This document shows positions 44,493-51,684 of a DNA stretch of 64,000 bases, piece by piece. The stretch lies in NCBI RefSeq assembly GCF_001499655.1, contig NZ_LN879502.1, forward strand, positions 682,001 to 746,000, read 5' to 3'. The DNA is from Candidatus Protochlamydia naegleriophila. GTDB taxonomy: Bacteria > Chlamydiota > Chlamydiia > Chlamydiales > Parachlamydiaceae. Both the position numbers and the translations under genes were made by a program. A model generated the notes under the pieces. The model was not told the DNA's origin and made no database searches. It was given only the letters and a program-made list of their open reading frames with translations. The first letter of the stretch is position 1. Each line of letters opens with the position of its first letter.

Positions 44493-44717
44493 ATGAAAGA
44501 TACTGCTCATCATCTTAGAAATGTCCAAAAGAAAATCATCCGTTCGGTTCGTCAGGAAAAACTGCAAGCTTTATCGCATACGACTCCAAAACTTGCCATG
44601 CTTGCCCCAGAGCCTGAGTCTCTAAAGCATGCGAGTGAGGTTGACGAAGGCCGGGTCGTTGCCGCTCCAAAACGGGCAGGCTTGCCTAAAATGATGAGAG
44701 CACAATCCTATCATTAA
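44493..44717 (+). CDS. Small basic hypothetical protein, 74 aa
   Basis: No family recognised. A strong GGGAGGT site precedes the ATG. The protein is basic at both ends and acidic in the middle: HHLRNVQKKIIRSVRQEK, then EPESLKHASEVDEG, then PKRAGLPKMMRA. No signal peptide or membrane helix. The preceding 200 bases are AT-rich and should hold its promoter. An inverted repeat follows. It could be a nucleic-acid-binding or regulatory peptide. Confidence 0.65.
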   Translation: MKDTAHHLRNVQKKIIRSVRQEKLQALSHTTPKLAMLAPEPESLKHASEVDEGRVVAAPKRAGLPKMMRAQSYH

Positions 44718-44761
44718 TTGTTTGTTTTAGGCTCAAAAAGTTTTAATTAGAAGTGAATTTG

Positions 44762-44821
44762 ACGGTAAATAGGGAGATTTTGAGGAATCTTGGATAAAGA
44801 TACCGTTTTCCTATTTACCGT
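44762..44821. repeat. 12-bp inverted repeat with long loop
   Basis: acggtaaatagg (44762-44773) and cctatttaccgt (44810-44821) are perfect inverse copies separated by 36 bases. It lies between convergent genes and may terminate both, or be a regulatory or mobile-element remnant. Confidence 0.5.
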
Positions 44822-44842
44822 TTCTATTAAAGAAAGGGTCGA

Positions 44843-45586
44843 CTAAGAAGACAAGTCGTAAGAAAAGCCCTTTTGGTTTGTGAGCTGAATGCCAAAAATA
44901 GAGTGAAGTAGGGCTGGATTGACGACTGCATCGTAAAGGCCTGTTGCGACACATGTTCCTTGATGGAGAATGGAGAGGCAATCGCAAAAGCGATTGGCTG
45001 CTAGTAAATCATGGACGGCAACGATGACCGTTTTGCCGTGCTCTGCTAAAACCCTTAAGAGCTTCCAGATTTCCAATTGATGGCGTACGTCCAAATAAGA
45101 GGTGGGTTCATCCAGGAGCAGCACAGGAGCTTCTGTGACGAGAGCTCTTGCAATGTACACTCTTTGCTTTTCGCCGCCGGACAATTGCGATAAAAACTGC
45201 TTTCTCAGATGCCAGGCATCCACTTTTTCGAGGATCGACTGGATCAATACCTCATCTCGTTTTGGGATGTATCCATGTGAATAGCGTCCCATTTTGACAA
45301 TGTCTTCGACCAAGAAGTCGAAGTGGAGGAGGGGATTTTGCGGAACGAGGGACAAGGTACGGCTAATTTCAGCGCGCGGCTTTTGCAACAGGGGCTCACC
45401 TTGCCATTCAACTCTTCCAGCCGTGGGCTGCCAAATACCAGTCATAGTTTTGAGCAGCGTGGATTTTCCCGACCCGTTGGGTCCTAGAATGCCATAGACA
45501 AATCCCGGTTCAAAGGTGAGTGAAATCTGTTCGATTAGCTTTTTTTCTTTGAGTTGGTAAGTCAATCCGTGTGTTTTCAGTGTCAT
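44843..45586 (-). CDS. ABC transporter ATP-binding protein, FecE-like
   Basis: Energises uptake of an iron chelate, haem or cobalamin-like ligand. Walker A is GPNGSGKSTLLK, signature LSGGEKQRVYIARAL, Walker B LLLDEPTSYLD and the switch His is in VAVHDLLAANRFCD. At 247 aa it matches FecE/FhuC. It starts 7 bases after the permease stop, as last gene of a three-gene importer operon on the minus strand. Chlamydiae depend on host iron, so this is probably an iron or siderophore system; the ligand itself is not shown. Confidence 0.9.
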   Translation of the reverse strand: MTLKTHGLTYQLKEKKLIEQISLTFEPGFVYGILGPNGSGKSTLLKTMTGIWQPTAGRVEWQGEPLLQKPRAEISRTLSLVPQNPLLHFDFLVEDIVKMGRYSHGYIPKRDEVLIQSILEKVDAWHLRKQFLSQLSGGEKQRVYIARALVTEAPVLLLDEPTSYLDVRHQLEIWKLLRVLAEHGKTVIVAVHDLLAANRFCDCLSILHQGTCVATGLYDAVVNPALLHSIFGIQLTNQKGFSYDLSS

Positions 45587-45593
45587 ATGAGCT

Positions 45594-46601
45594 CTAAAAG
45601 GCTAAGCGTCTTTGTGAACGGAAAAGGAGGATTAAAAAACAGCTTCCTCCAATGATGGCAGAAAAATTGCCGATTGAAATGGCGTGCAAGTCAAAAAATC
45701 TCAGCGAAACGTCGATAGAGGTCAAGATGGCAGCTCCGGCAACTATGCAAAGTGGAATGAGGGTGAGATGATCGGGGCCTTGCAGGCGGCGAATGACATG
45801 GGGTAGAACGAGTCCAAAAAAGGCAATCATGCCGACGGCTGCTAAGGCGCCACCCGTCAAAAGAGAAATGCAAAGAAACAGGCGCCAGCGCACCCTTTTC
45901 ACATCTACTCCAAGATTTGTGGCCTCTTCTTCGCCAAGGGCCAAAATATTCATTTCTTGCCTGTAGTTACAGCATCCCCATAATCCAACAAGCGTCAAAG
46001 GAAGTTGCATATGCACGTGCTGCCAACCCCTATCGGTGGTAGAGCCGGCTTCCCATTCTGTAATGGTCTGAATCAGCTGCCAGTGATCCCGCAGGGCATA
46101 CAAGATGAGGCTTTGTACGGCAATGAGTAGGGTTGAAATGGCAATGCCTGTGAGAATGAGATTGGTTAAATGGGCTCCTTCCTGATATCTCGCAATAGCA
46201 TAGACGATGCAAAGGGTGAGAAGGCAGCCGAGAAAGGCGGCTAAGGGAAGAGCATAAGGATGACTGAAGCGTAAATTGAAAATAAAGACTAGAACGACAG
46301 CCAGACATCCACCTGAGCTAATTCCTAGAATGCTCGGTGAGGCCAAAGGATTGTGGAACAAGGACTGCATCACTGCGCCCGATACAGCTAAAGAGGCTCC
46401 GGTGCAGATTAAAACGAGTAGGCGCGGTAAGCGTTCATCGAGCAGAGGGTTCCAATCTGAACTATTTTCGTGAAGGCGAAGAAGAGCTCCTTGCCAGACA
46501 GTTGACCAGGGGGTTTCTCCGCTGCTGATGGTAAAGAGAGCGCTAGCTAGCAATAATAAGAGTAAAAGAAAAAGGTAAAAGCAGAAAGATTTCATAGACA
46601 A
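45594..46601 (-). CDS. FecCD-type ABC transporter permease
   Basis: Inner-membrane permease with about ten helices. The FecCD pattern is visible: RLPRLLVLICTGASLAVSGAVMQSLFHNPLASPSILGISSG near the N-terminus and RRLQGPDHLTLIPLCIVAGA near the end, including the GMIAFFGLVLPHVIRR loop that contacts the ATPase. At 335 aa it is typical. The start overlaps the binding-protein stop by about 10 bases, so translation is coupled. Confidence 0.92.
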   Translation of the reverse strand: MSMKSFCFYLFLLLLLLLASALFTISSGETPWSTVWQGALLRLHENSSDWNPLLDERLPRLLVLICTGASLAVSGAVMQSLFHNPLASPSILGISSGGCLAVVLVFIFNLRFSHPYALPLAAFLGCLLTLCIVYAIARYQEGAHLTNLILTGIAISTLLIAVQSLILYALRDHWQLIQTITEWEAGSTTDRGWQHVHMQLPLTLVGLWGCCNYRQEMNILALGEEEATNLGVDVKRVRWRLFLCISLLTGGALAAVGMIAFFGLVLPHVIRRLQGPDHLTLIPLCIVAGAAILTSIDVSLRFFDLHAISIGNFSAIIGGSCFLILLFRSQRRLAF

Positions 46602-47860
46602 TAAGCACCAGCTAGAGCTTGTAAGAGATCGAAATAGGCTAAGATGATGTACTGTGTAGGAGATTCCTGGACGGTTTCATCGACTATAAAGAGGCGGTTT
46701 GAACGCAAGGCCTTGAGCCTTTGGAAAACTTTATCGGTTTCCATCCATTCTTTAAAACCAGTGGCGCTTGAAGGAACTGAGAGGATTAGGCAATCAGGAT
46801 TGTAATTGATAATTTTTTCTTGATCAAAAGGAACGCGCCATTCTGTAGAACTTTGCTTAATGGGACATTTGAGGCTTTTACAGTGGCTAAAGGCTCTCTC
46901 AACAAGTTGACCACTCAAAGATTTGGTTGTCGGAAGCATGTATTGGTGGTGGTAATAGAGATATAGGACTTGGGTTAAAGAAGAGGTTGAATGGGGAGTT
47001 AGTTGTTCGAGTGCACGCAGACGGTTGTCAATAGCCATGAAAGAGGCATTAATAAAAAGCGCAAGCAGATTGGCTTCTAAAGGGTGATTGCTGGCGTGCC
47101 CAATCTTAAGCAGCGTTTCTTGAATGTCACTCAATGTATCGATATTTTTGATGGTGCAGAGGCGAATGCCTTGATTGCGCAGCATCTCTAAAGTGGGAGG
47201 ATGCGAGTAGTGGGCAATAAAGGCGAGGTGAGGACGGGCTAGATAAAGTTTTTCGCCTCGGTAGTATTCCACTTGATGGGGGATTCGATCGAGAAGATCA
47301 GGCGCATAGAGTTGAGGCAGATCTCTTAAGCCTTTTGGTATGGCGATAATCTCATTGGGAGAGGCAATGGCGAGGAGAAAGCTTGCTGCTACATAGCTTT
47401 GGGGTAGAAAACGGGTGAAGGTGTCCTCTAATTTAATCAGACGTCCAGCATCATCTTGTATTTCTTTTAGGCGCACGTGCCGATTGAGAGCGCTTAATTG
47501 AGCATCAGAGGATTCGTCGATCAGACGAGAGAGCAAGTGGGCTTGTAGAAAAGCGTCGTCTGTCAGGGCTTGGATGCCGCTCACCCCTTTGGTCATTAGG
47601 ACTTCAGAATCTTTTTGCCATTGAGACATCAACTCAAGCATGAGGCGCCTATCTCCCGCCAATGCCTGGTGAAGAGAGTCGCGCTGCAAAGGGGATAGAA
47701 AAGGTAGAAGATCGGATGTCTGCAGAGTTAGAGCCGCCTGCTCTGAAAGCGGGGCTTGAATCGAGCTTGGCTGATGGATTCTAAACGCTAATATCCACCA
47801 ACCCATAACGAAGCTTGCCAGGGCGAGGTATAAGATGGAAGTGGATAGAGGTTTGCTCAT
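46592..47860 (-). CDS. Periplasmic metal/chelate-binding protein of the ABC importer
   Basis: First gene of the importer operon. An N-terminal membrane anchor or signal (ILYLALASFVMGWWILAF) is followed by about 110 helical residues of unknown role. A helical-backbone binding fold then follows (PNEIIAIPKGLRDLP, RPHLAFIAHY, GIRLCTIKNIDTLSDIQETLLKIG, NPDCLILSVPS). The TroA/FecB-like second half is recognisable, including the long central helix. At 422 aa it is about 100 residues longer than usual because of the N-terminal addition. No lipobox Cys is visible, so it may be tethered by the uncleaved helix. Confidence 0.8.
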   Translation of the reverse strand: MSKPLSTSILYLALASFVMGWWILAFRIHQPSSIQAPLSEQAALTLQTSDLLPFLSPLQRDSLHQALAGDRRLMLELMSQWQKDSEVLMTKGVSGIQALTDDAFLQAHLLSRLIDESSDAQLSALNRHVRLKEIQDDAGRLIKLEDTFTRFLPQSYVAASFLLAIASPNEIIAIPKGLRDLPQLYAPDLLDRIPHQVEYYRGEKLYLARPHLAFIAHYSHPPTLEMLRNQGIRLCTIKNIDTLSDIQETLLKIGHASNHPLEANLLALFINASFMAIDNRLRALEQLTPHSTSSLTQVLYLYYHHQYMLPTTKSLSGQLVERAFSHCKSLKCPIKQSSTEWRVPFDQEKIINYNPDCLILSVPSSATGFKEWMETDKVFQRLKALRSNRLFIVDETVQESPTQYIILAYFDLLQALAGAYCL

Positions 47861-47890
47861 GGAGTCAAAATATCATCTTTTTAAAAAAGA

Positions 47891-47918
47891 AAAGAAGGCA
47901 AGTCAGCTTGCCTTCTTT
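47891..47918 (-). terminator. Intrinsic terminator of the groEL gene
   Basis: Perfect 12-bp stem (aaagaaggcaag against cttgccttcttt) with a 4-base loop. On the minus strand it is followed by a T-rich run (tcttttttaa). It separates groEL from the ABC importer operon. Confidence 0.88.
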
Positions 47919-47946
47919 CCAAAGAGGGTTAAATAAGGCCAAAGGG

Positions 47947-49545
47947 TTACTCTGGCTTGTCCTCGTCTTCATCTGCATCGGCAATGAGTGCCTCAGAAAG
48001 AAGAATAATGCCTGCGGCTGATGCTGCATAAGTCAGTGTGTTTTTTACGACTTTGGCTGGATCGATCACACCGGCTGAAACAAGATCTTCCACTTTTTCA
48101 CTCAAGGCGTTGAAGCCAAAGTTCTTAGGCGAGCGCAAGATTTCGCTTAAAATGACACTGCCATCAAAACCCGTGTTTTGAGCGATTTGCTTAATTGGAG
48201 TTTCACATGCCTGTAGAACAATTTTTGCACCGATGGCTTCATCGCCTTCGAGCTTGATGTCGTTCAAAACTTTGCTCGCATTAAGTAGGGCTACGCCTCC
48301 GCCTGGGACGATTCCTTCTTCCAAAGCTGCTTTAGTCGAATTTAAGCTGTCATCGAACATCTGCTTTTTCTGCTTCATTTCTGTCTCAGTCGCAGCTCCT
48401 ACACGGATAACGGCTACACCGCCGCTTAACTTCGCGCGACGCTCTTCTAGCTTCTCTTTGTCGTAAGAGCTTTTGGTTAGGGCTATTTCGGCATCGATTT
48501 GCTTAATGCGTGCAGCGATTTCGTCAGGCGTACCCGTTCCTCCGACGATTGTCGTAGTCTCTTTGGTAACGGTGACTTTTTCAGCAGAGCCCAAAGCTGT
48601 GGCTGGAATTTCTTTTAAAGAAATGCCAACCTCTTCCGAAACAACGGTTGCTCCAGTCAGGATTGCAATGTCTTGTAACATGGCTTTGCGGCGATCGCCA
48701 AAACCAGGCGCTTTGACAGCTGCCACTTTCAATGTTCCACGTAGCTTGTTGACCACAAGTGTTGATAGAGCATCGCCTTCAATGTCTTCTGCAATGATGA
48801 GCAGTTCGCTTCCAGCCGCGGCTGTTGCCTGCAGAACAGGAAGAAGTTCGTGAATGTTCGAGATTTTTTTATCGACGAGAAGGATTTGTGCGTGATTCAT
48901 TTCGACGATCATTTTCTCAAGATTTGTGCAAAGATACGGGCTCACGTAGCCGCGATCAAATTTCATTCCCTTAACCACTTCAATAGCAGTCTCGGTCGTT
49001 TTTCCCTCTTCAATCGTGATGGCACCCGAGTTGCCCACCTTTTCCATTGCTTCGGCAATTAAATCGCCGATTTCATGGTTGCCTGATGCGGAAACAACTG
49101 CAATGTCTCTTTTCTCCTGCTTTGTTTTGACTGGAATGGCAACTTGTTCAATTGCTTTGACAATGGCTTCAACAGCTTTATCCATCCCTCTCTTAATGCC
49201 GATCGGACTTGCACCGGAGGAAATATTCTTGATCCCTGCTTCAACCAAGGCTCTTAAGAGCAATGTGCCTGTCGTCGTTCCATCGCCGCACTTCTCTTTG
49301 ATTTTCTGAACAACTTCTTTCGCCATGGCCACGCCCATATTCTCATACTTATCTTGAAGCTGAATGTCGCGAATAATGCTGGCTCCATCATTCGTAATGG
49401 TCGGTGCTCCCCAACTTTTTTCAAGACCTACGTTGCGCCCTTTTGGTCCAAGTGTAAAGGCTACAATGTCTGCCAATTTTTTGATTCCTTTTAGAAGGAA
49501 TTCTCGTGCTTCCTCTTCAAAAATAATTTCTTTGGGTGTTGACAT
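47947..49545 (-). CDS. groEL: Chaperonin GroEL (solitary, likely paralogue)
   Basis: 60-kDa chaperonin. Conserved segments: LADIVAFTLGPKGRNV, TNDGASI, GDGTTTGTLLLRALVEAG (containing the ATPase Asp), KVAAVKAPGFGDRRKAMLQD and EEGIVPGGGVALL. The 532-aa length is near normal. The C-terminus ends in an acidic tail (ADADEDEDKPE) instead of the usual GGM repeat. There is no groES next to it, and I saw no CIRCE element (TTAGCACTC-N9-GAGTGCTAA) upstream. Chlamydiae carry several groEL genes, and the extra copies diverge and lose the operon; this looks like one of them rather than the main copy. Confidence 0.92.
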   Translation of the reverse strand: MSTPKEIIFEEEAREFLLKGIKKLADIVAFTLGPKGRNVGLEKSWGAPTITNDGASIIRDIQLQDKYENMGVAMAKEVVQKIKEKCGDGTTTGTLLLRALVEAGIKNISSGASPIGIKRGMDKAVEAIVKAIEQVAIPVKTKQEKRDIAVVSASGNHEIGDLIAEAMEKVGNSGAITIEEGKTTETAIEVVKGMKFDRGYVSPYLCTNLEKMIVEMNHAQILLVDKKISNIHELLPVLQATAAAGSELLIIAEDIEGDALSTLVVNKLRGTLKVAAVKAPGFGDRRKAMLQDIAILTGATVVSEEVGISLKEIPATALGSAEKVTVTKETTTIVGGTGTPDEIAARIKQIDAEIALTKSSYDKEKLEERRAKLSGGVAVIRVGAATETEMKQKKQMFDDSLNSTKAALEEGIVPGGGVALLNASKVLNDIKLEGDEAIGAKIVLQACETPIKQIAQNTGFDGSVILSEILRSPKNFGFNALSEKVEDLVSAGVIDPAKVVKNTLTYAASAAGIILLSEALIADADEDEDKPE

Positions 49546-49691
49546 AAGTGCTCCTCGTTAAAATTCTGAAGTTGTGATAGGTAAACTGGTTAAGCCTTTG
49601 AACAGGACGTGAAAGGAAATAATCGGCTAATCACGCTCAGAAAGTGCCTTGAAATTCTAACTTTCACATGAAGGATTCCACCAGCCTATCC

Positions 49692-49741
49692 AGGACGTGT
49701 CGTCAAATGATGAAAAGTCTTCCTCATTCGATGGCACGTCC
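49692..49741. repeat. Imperfect inverted repeat containing 21-bp dispersed motif, copy 2
   Basis: The left arm begins aggacgtgtcgtcaaatga and the right arm ends tcattcgatggcacgtcc; ggacgtg and cacgtcc pair perfectly, with partial pairing inward. The left arm matches 6881-6901 at 15 of 17 positions. The layout is like the two ends of a deleted insertion element. Confidence 0.35.
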
Positions 49742-49869
49742 CAGATAATTAATAACTTTTTTCTCTTTAGCTCCATCGAACAAAAGATGCAGAACGCGGG
49801 CTCAGACTATCTCAAAAGCACCCTTGCTTAAAACGTAAATTCAACCCTTTCGGTCCATAGAGATGAAAG

Positions 49870-50109
49870 TTATAGTAGTGCAAAAAAGGGAATTTTGCAA
49901 GCGGCAATTTTACTTTTTTTAGTCAGTTGAGCCATTGGAGTGCTAGCCTTTTGAGCTCCACGAGGAGAAGGAAGAACATCGGCTAGGCTGACTTGTAAGA
50001 GCAACAGAGAGTAGTCGAGGAAATCTTCTTGGATTTCTTTGCCTTCTTTTAAAATAAAGATGTAGGGGTGAAGGAATTGCTCGAATTGCTTGGATTGTGT
50101 TTCTTTCAT
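49870..50109 (-). CDS. Hypothetical protein, about 79 aa, doubtful
   Basis: Weak candidate. The frame reaches 50145 through a TTG, but the first ATG is at 50109 with no clear ribosome-binding site. The product starts KETQSKQFEQFLHPYIFILKEG, is helical, and ends in a basic segment (LPSPRGAQKASTPMAQLTKKSK). That segment resembles VLPSPRSARESRTPRKSS in the protein at 51685. I recognise no family. It may be a real small effector-like gene, a fragment, or chance. Confidence 0.35.
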   Translation of the reverse strand: MKETQSKQFEQFLHPYIFILKEGKEIQEDFLDYSLLLLQVSLADVLPSPRGAQKASTPMAQLTKKSKIAACKIPFFALL

Positions 50110-50135
50110 ATCAACGCTTTGGATTAATTCGTTTG

Positions 50136-50209
50136 TGATACACAAGGCACTGAAAATTTAGGCTTTGAGCCTGCGCTTTGAAGGGTGATTGCTGGTCCTT
50201 TGTGTATCA
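50136..50209. repeat. Inverted repeat between rsmI and the small ORF
   Basis: tgatacacaagg (50136-50147) pairs with cctttgtgtatca (50197-50209) with one bulged base. The 49-base loop holds a small hairpin (aggct-ttg-agcct). It lies downstream of rsmI on the minus strand and may terminate that transcript. Confidence 0.45.
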
Positions 50210-50297
50210 GGAAATAGGCGCAGTTGGCTACCAGTTTACCCTGTTTAAGGATTTAGTGAAATAAGAGATTGTTTTAAAAAAAATCTTATTATCTTCT

Positions 50298-51119
50298 TCA
50301 ATCTTTTTCGTGAAACAGGTTATAGATTTGTCTTTTAGGAACTTGCCTAAGATCGGCCACCATTTTGATGGCTTCTTTACGGCTGAGGGAATAGGTCTCT
50401 TGCATCCATTGGACATGTTCTTCGGGCGACCACTGGGCCCAATCTGACTCGGTATTGGCTGCAGGGGCGACCAGCAAGACAATTTCACCGCGTGGCTCTT
50501 CACTGTGCCAGCGTTCCAGGAGCTGTTGAGGTGTTCCTCTTACAAACTCTTCAAATTTTTTTGTCAATTCGCGCGCGATGACGAGCTCTCTTTGAGGTTG
50601 TAGGGCATGGAATAAGTGCAGCGTGTCAAGCAGTCGATGGGGAGATTCATAGCAAATAGTCGTGCCCGAATAAGAGAGAATGGCTAACAAGGCATCTTTG
50701 AGCTCGCCTTCTTTGCGGGGTAGGAATCCAAAAAATTGGAAGTGATCGGTTGGAAGGCCTGAACAACTTAACGCCTGGATGGCAGCGCAAGGTCCGGGAA
50801 TGGCCGTGACTGGGATTTCGTTTTCAATGCAGAGCTGAACTAAAGCAGTTCCAGGGTCGGAAATTCCAGGTGTTCCGGCGTCGCAAATTAAACAAATATG
50901 CTGCCCTGATCGAAGATCATCTAGGATGGACTGCGCTTGTTGAGTCTCATTAAATTTGTGATAGCTTTTTAAAGGCTTGTGTATGTCGTAGTGTTTGAGC
51001 AAATGCAGACTGTGGCGCGTATCTTCGCAGAGGATATAATCGCATGAGCGCAGCGTTTCGATGGCTCGATATGTGATATCGGATAAATTTCCGATGGGAG
51101 TTGCAACTAGATATAGCAT
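50298..51119 (-). CDS. rsmI: 16S rRNA (cytidine 1402-2'-O)-methyltransferase RsmI
   Basis: SAM-dependent methyltransferase of the tetrapyrrole-methylase fold that methylates C1402 of 16S rRNA. Diagnostic segments: LYLVATPIGNLSDITYRA, YILCEDTRHS, ICLICDAGTPGISDPG, VTAIPGPCAAIQALSCSGL, FFGFLP and CYESPHRLLDTL. I start at 51119 because the longer frame to 51146 would run into the tRNA gene. This gives 273 aa, a normal length. The tRNA-Cys gene ends only 19 bases upstream on the same strand, so both probably share a transcript. Confidence 0.95.
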   Translation of the reverse strand: MLYLVATPIGNLSDITYRAIETLRSCDYILCEDTRHSLHLLKHYDIHKPLKSYHKFNETQQAQSILDDLRSGQHICLICDAGTPGISDPGTALVQLCIENEIPVTAIPGPCAAIQALSCSGLPTDHFQFFGFLPRKEGELKDALLAILSYSGTTICYESPHRLLDTLHLFHALQPQRELVIARELTKKFEEFVRGTPQQLLERWHSEEPRGEIVLLVAPAANTESDWAQWSPEEHVQWMQETYSLSRKEAIKMVADLRQVPKRQIYNLFHEKD

Positions 51120-51138
51120 ATGAATAGTTGAAAAGGAA

Positions 51139-51209
51139 GGTGGCACCCAGATTCGAACTGGGGGATGGAAGCTTTGCAGGCTTCTGCCTTACCACTTGGC
51201 TATGCCACC
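51139..51209 (-). tRNA. tRNA-Cys (GCA)
   Basis: The reverse complement folds as a cloverleaf: acceptor GGTGGCA with TGCCACC, D arm with AAGTGGTAA, anticodon stem GAAGC/GCTTC with loop CTGCAAA (anticodon GCA), short variable region, and T arm CCCAG-TTCGAAT-CTGGG. The CCA end is not encoded. It precedes rsmI by 19 bases. Confidence 0.97.
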
Positions 51210-51684
51210 ACCGTTGAAAGCAAAGGGTTATACACAAAAAGGTGCGATCTCGTCAAGCGCGATTTGCGAAAATTAAAAATTCTGTTCCTAAATGATCTAG
51301 AATAAAGAGGAAATGAAAAAATAAGTGTGGACAAAATGGAGTAAAATCGCGCAATTGACAACGCTTTAAGAATGAGACGAAAATCCCGGCTATTTGACAA
51401 TTTGGTCTCCTGATTCAAGTTTTCATGAAAAGAAGGGGTATTGTCTCTTTGTTTAATATTAACTTGTTTATATATAACAAGTTGTGATTTCATATAAGGG
51501 TTTTTAAATCAAATTAAACGCTAAGGACATATTTTAATTGTGGAATTGAAGCGTTAAATTTGAAGTCTAATATCGAATTTATTATGATTTTAATCGAATT
51601 GAATAAATGAGATATTATTTTTAATAATTTGTTTCACTTTTAAATATATATATCCATTAGATGGATTAAGGGGAAAATACTACT
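51210..51684. other. AT-rich intergenic region upstream of the SP-rich gene
   Basis: About 475 bases between tRNA-Cys (minus) and the gene at 51685 (plus). From 51480 onward it is extremely AT-rich. Promoters for both sides are expected. An open minus frame of 97 codons (51200-51493) has no ribosome-binding site and runs into the tRNA, so I do not call it. Confidence 0.45.

Noticed and set aside
48473..49309. Long plus-strand frames over groEL
   Set aside because: Antisense shadows of groEL, a common artefact of its codon use.
49560..49870. Search for a CIRCE element upstream of groEL
   Set aside because: No TTAGCACTC / GAGTGCTAA pair found; only unrelated inverted repeats.
51200..51493. 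97-codon minus-strand frame next to tRNA-Cys
   Set aside because: It ends inside the tRNA gene and lacks a start signal; AT-rich intergenic sequence.
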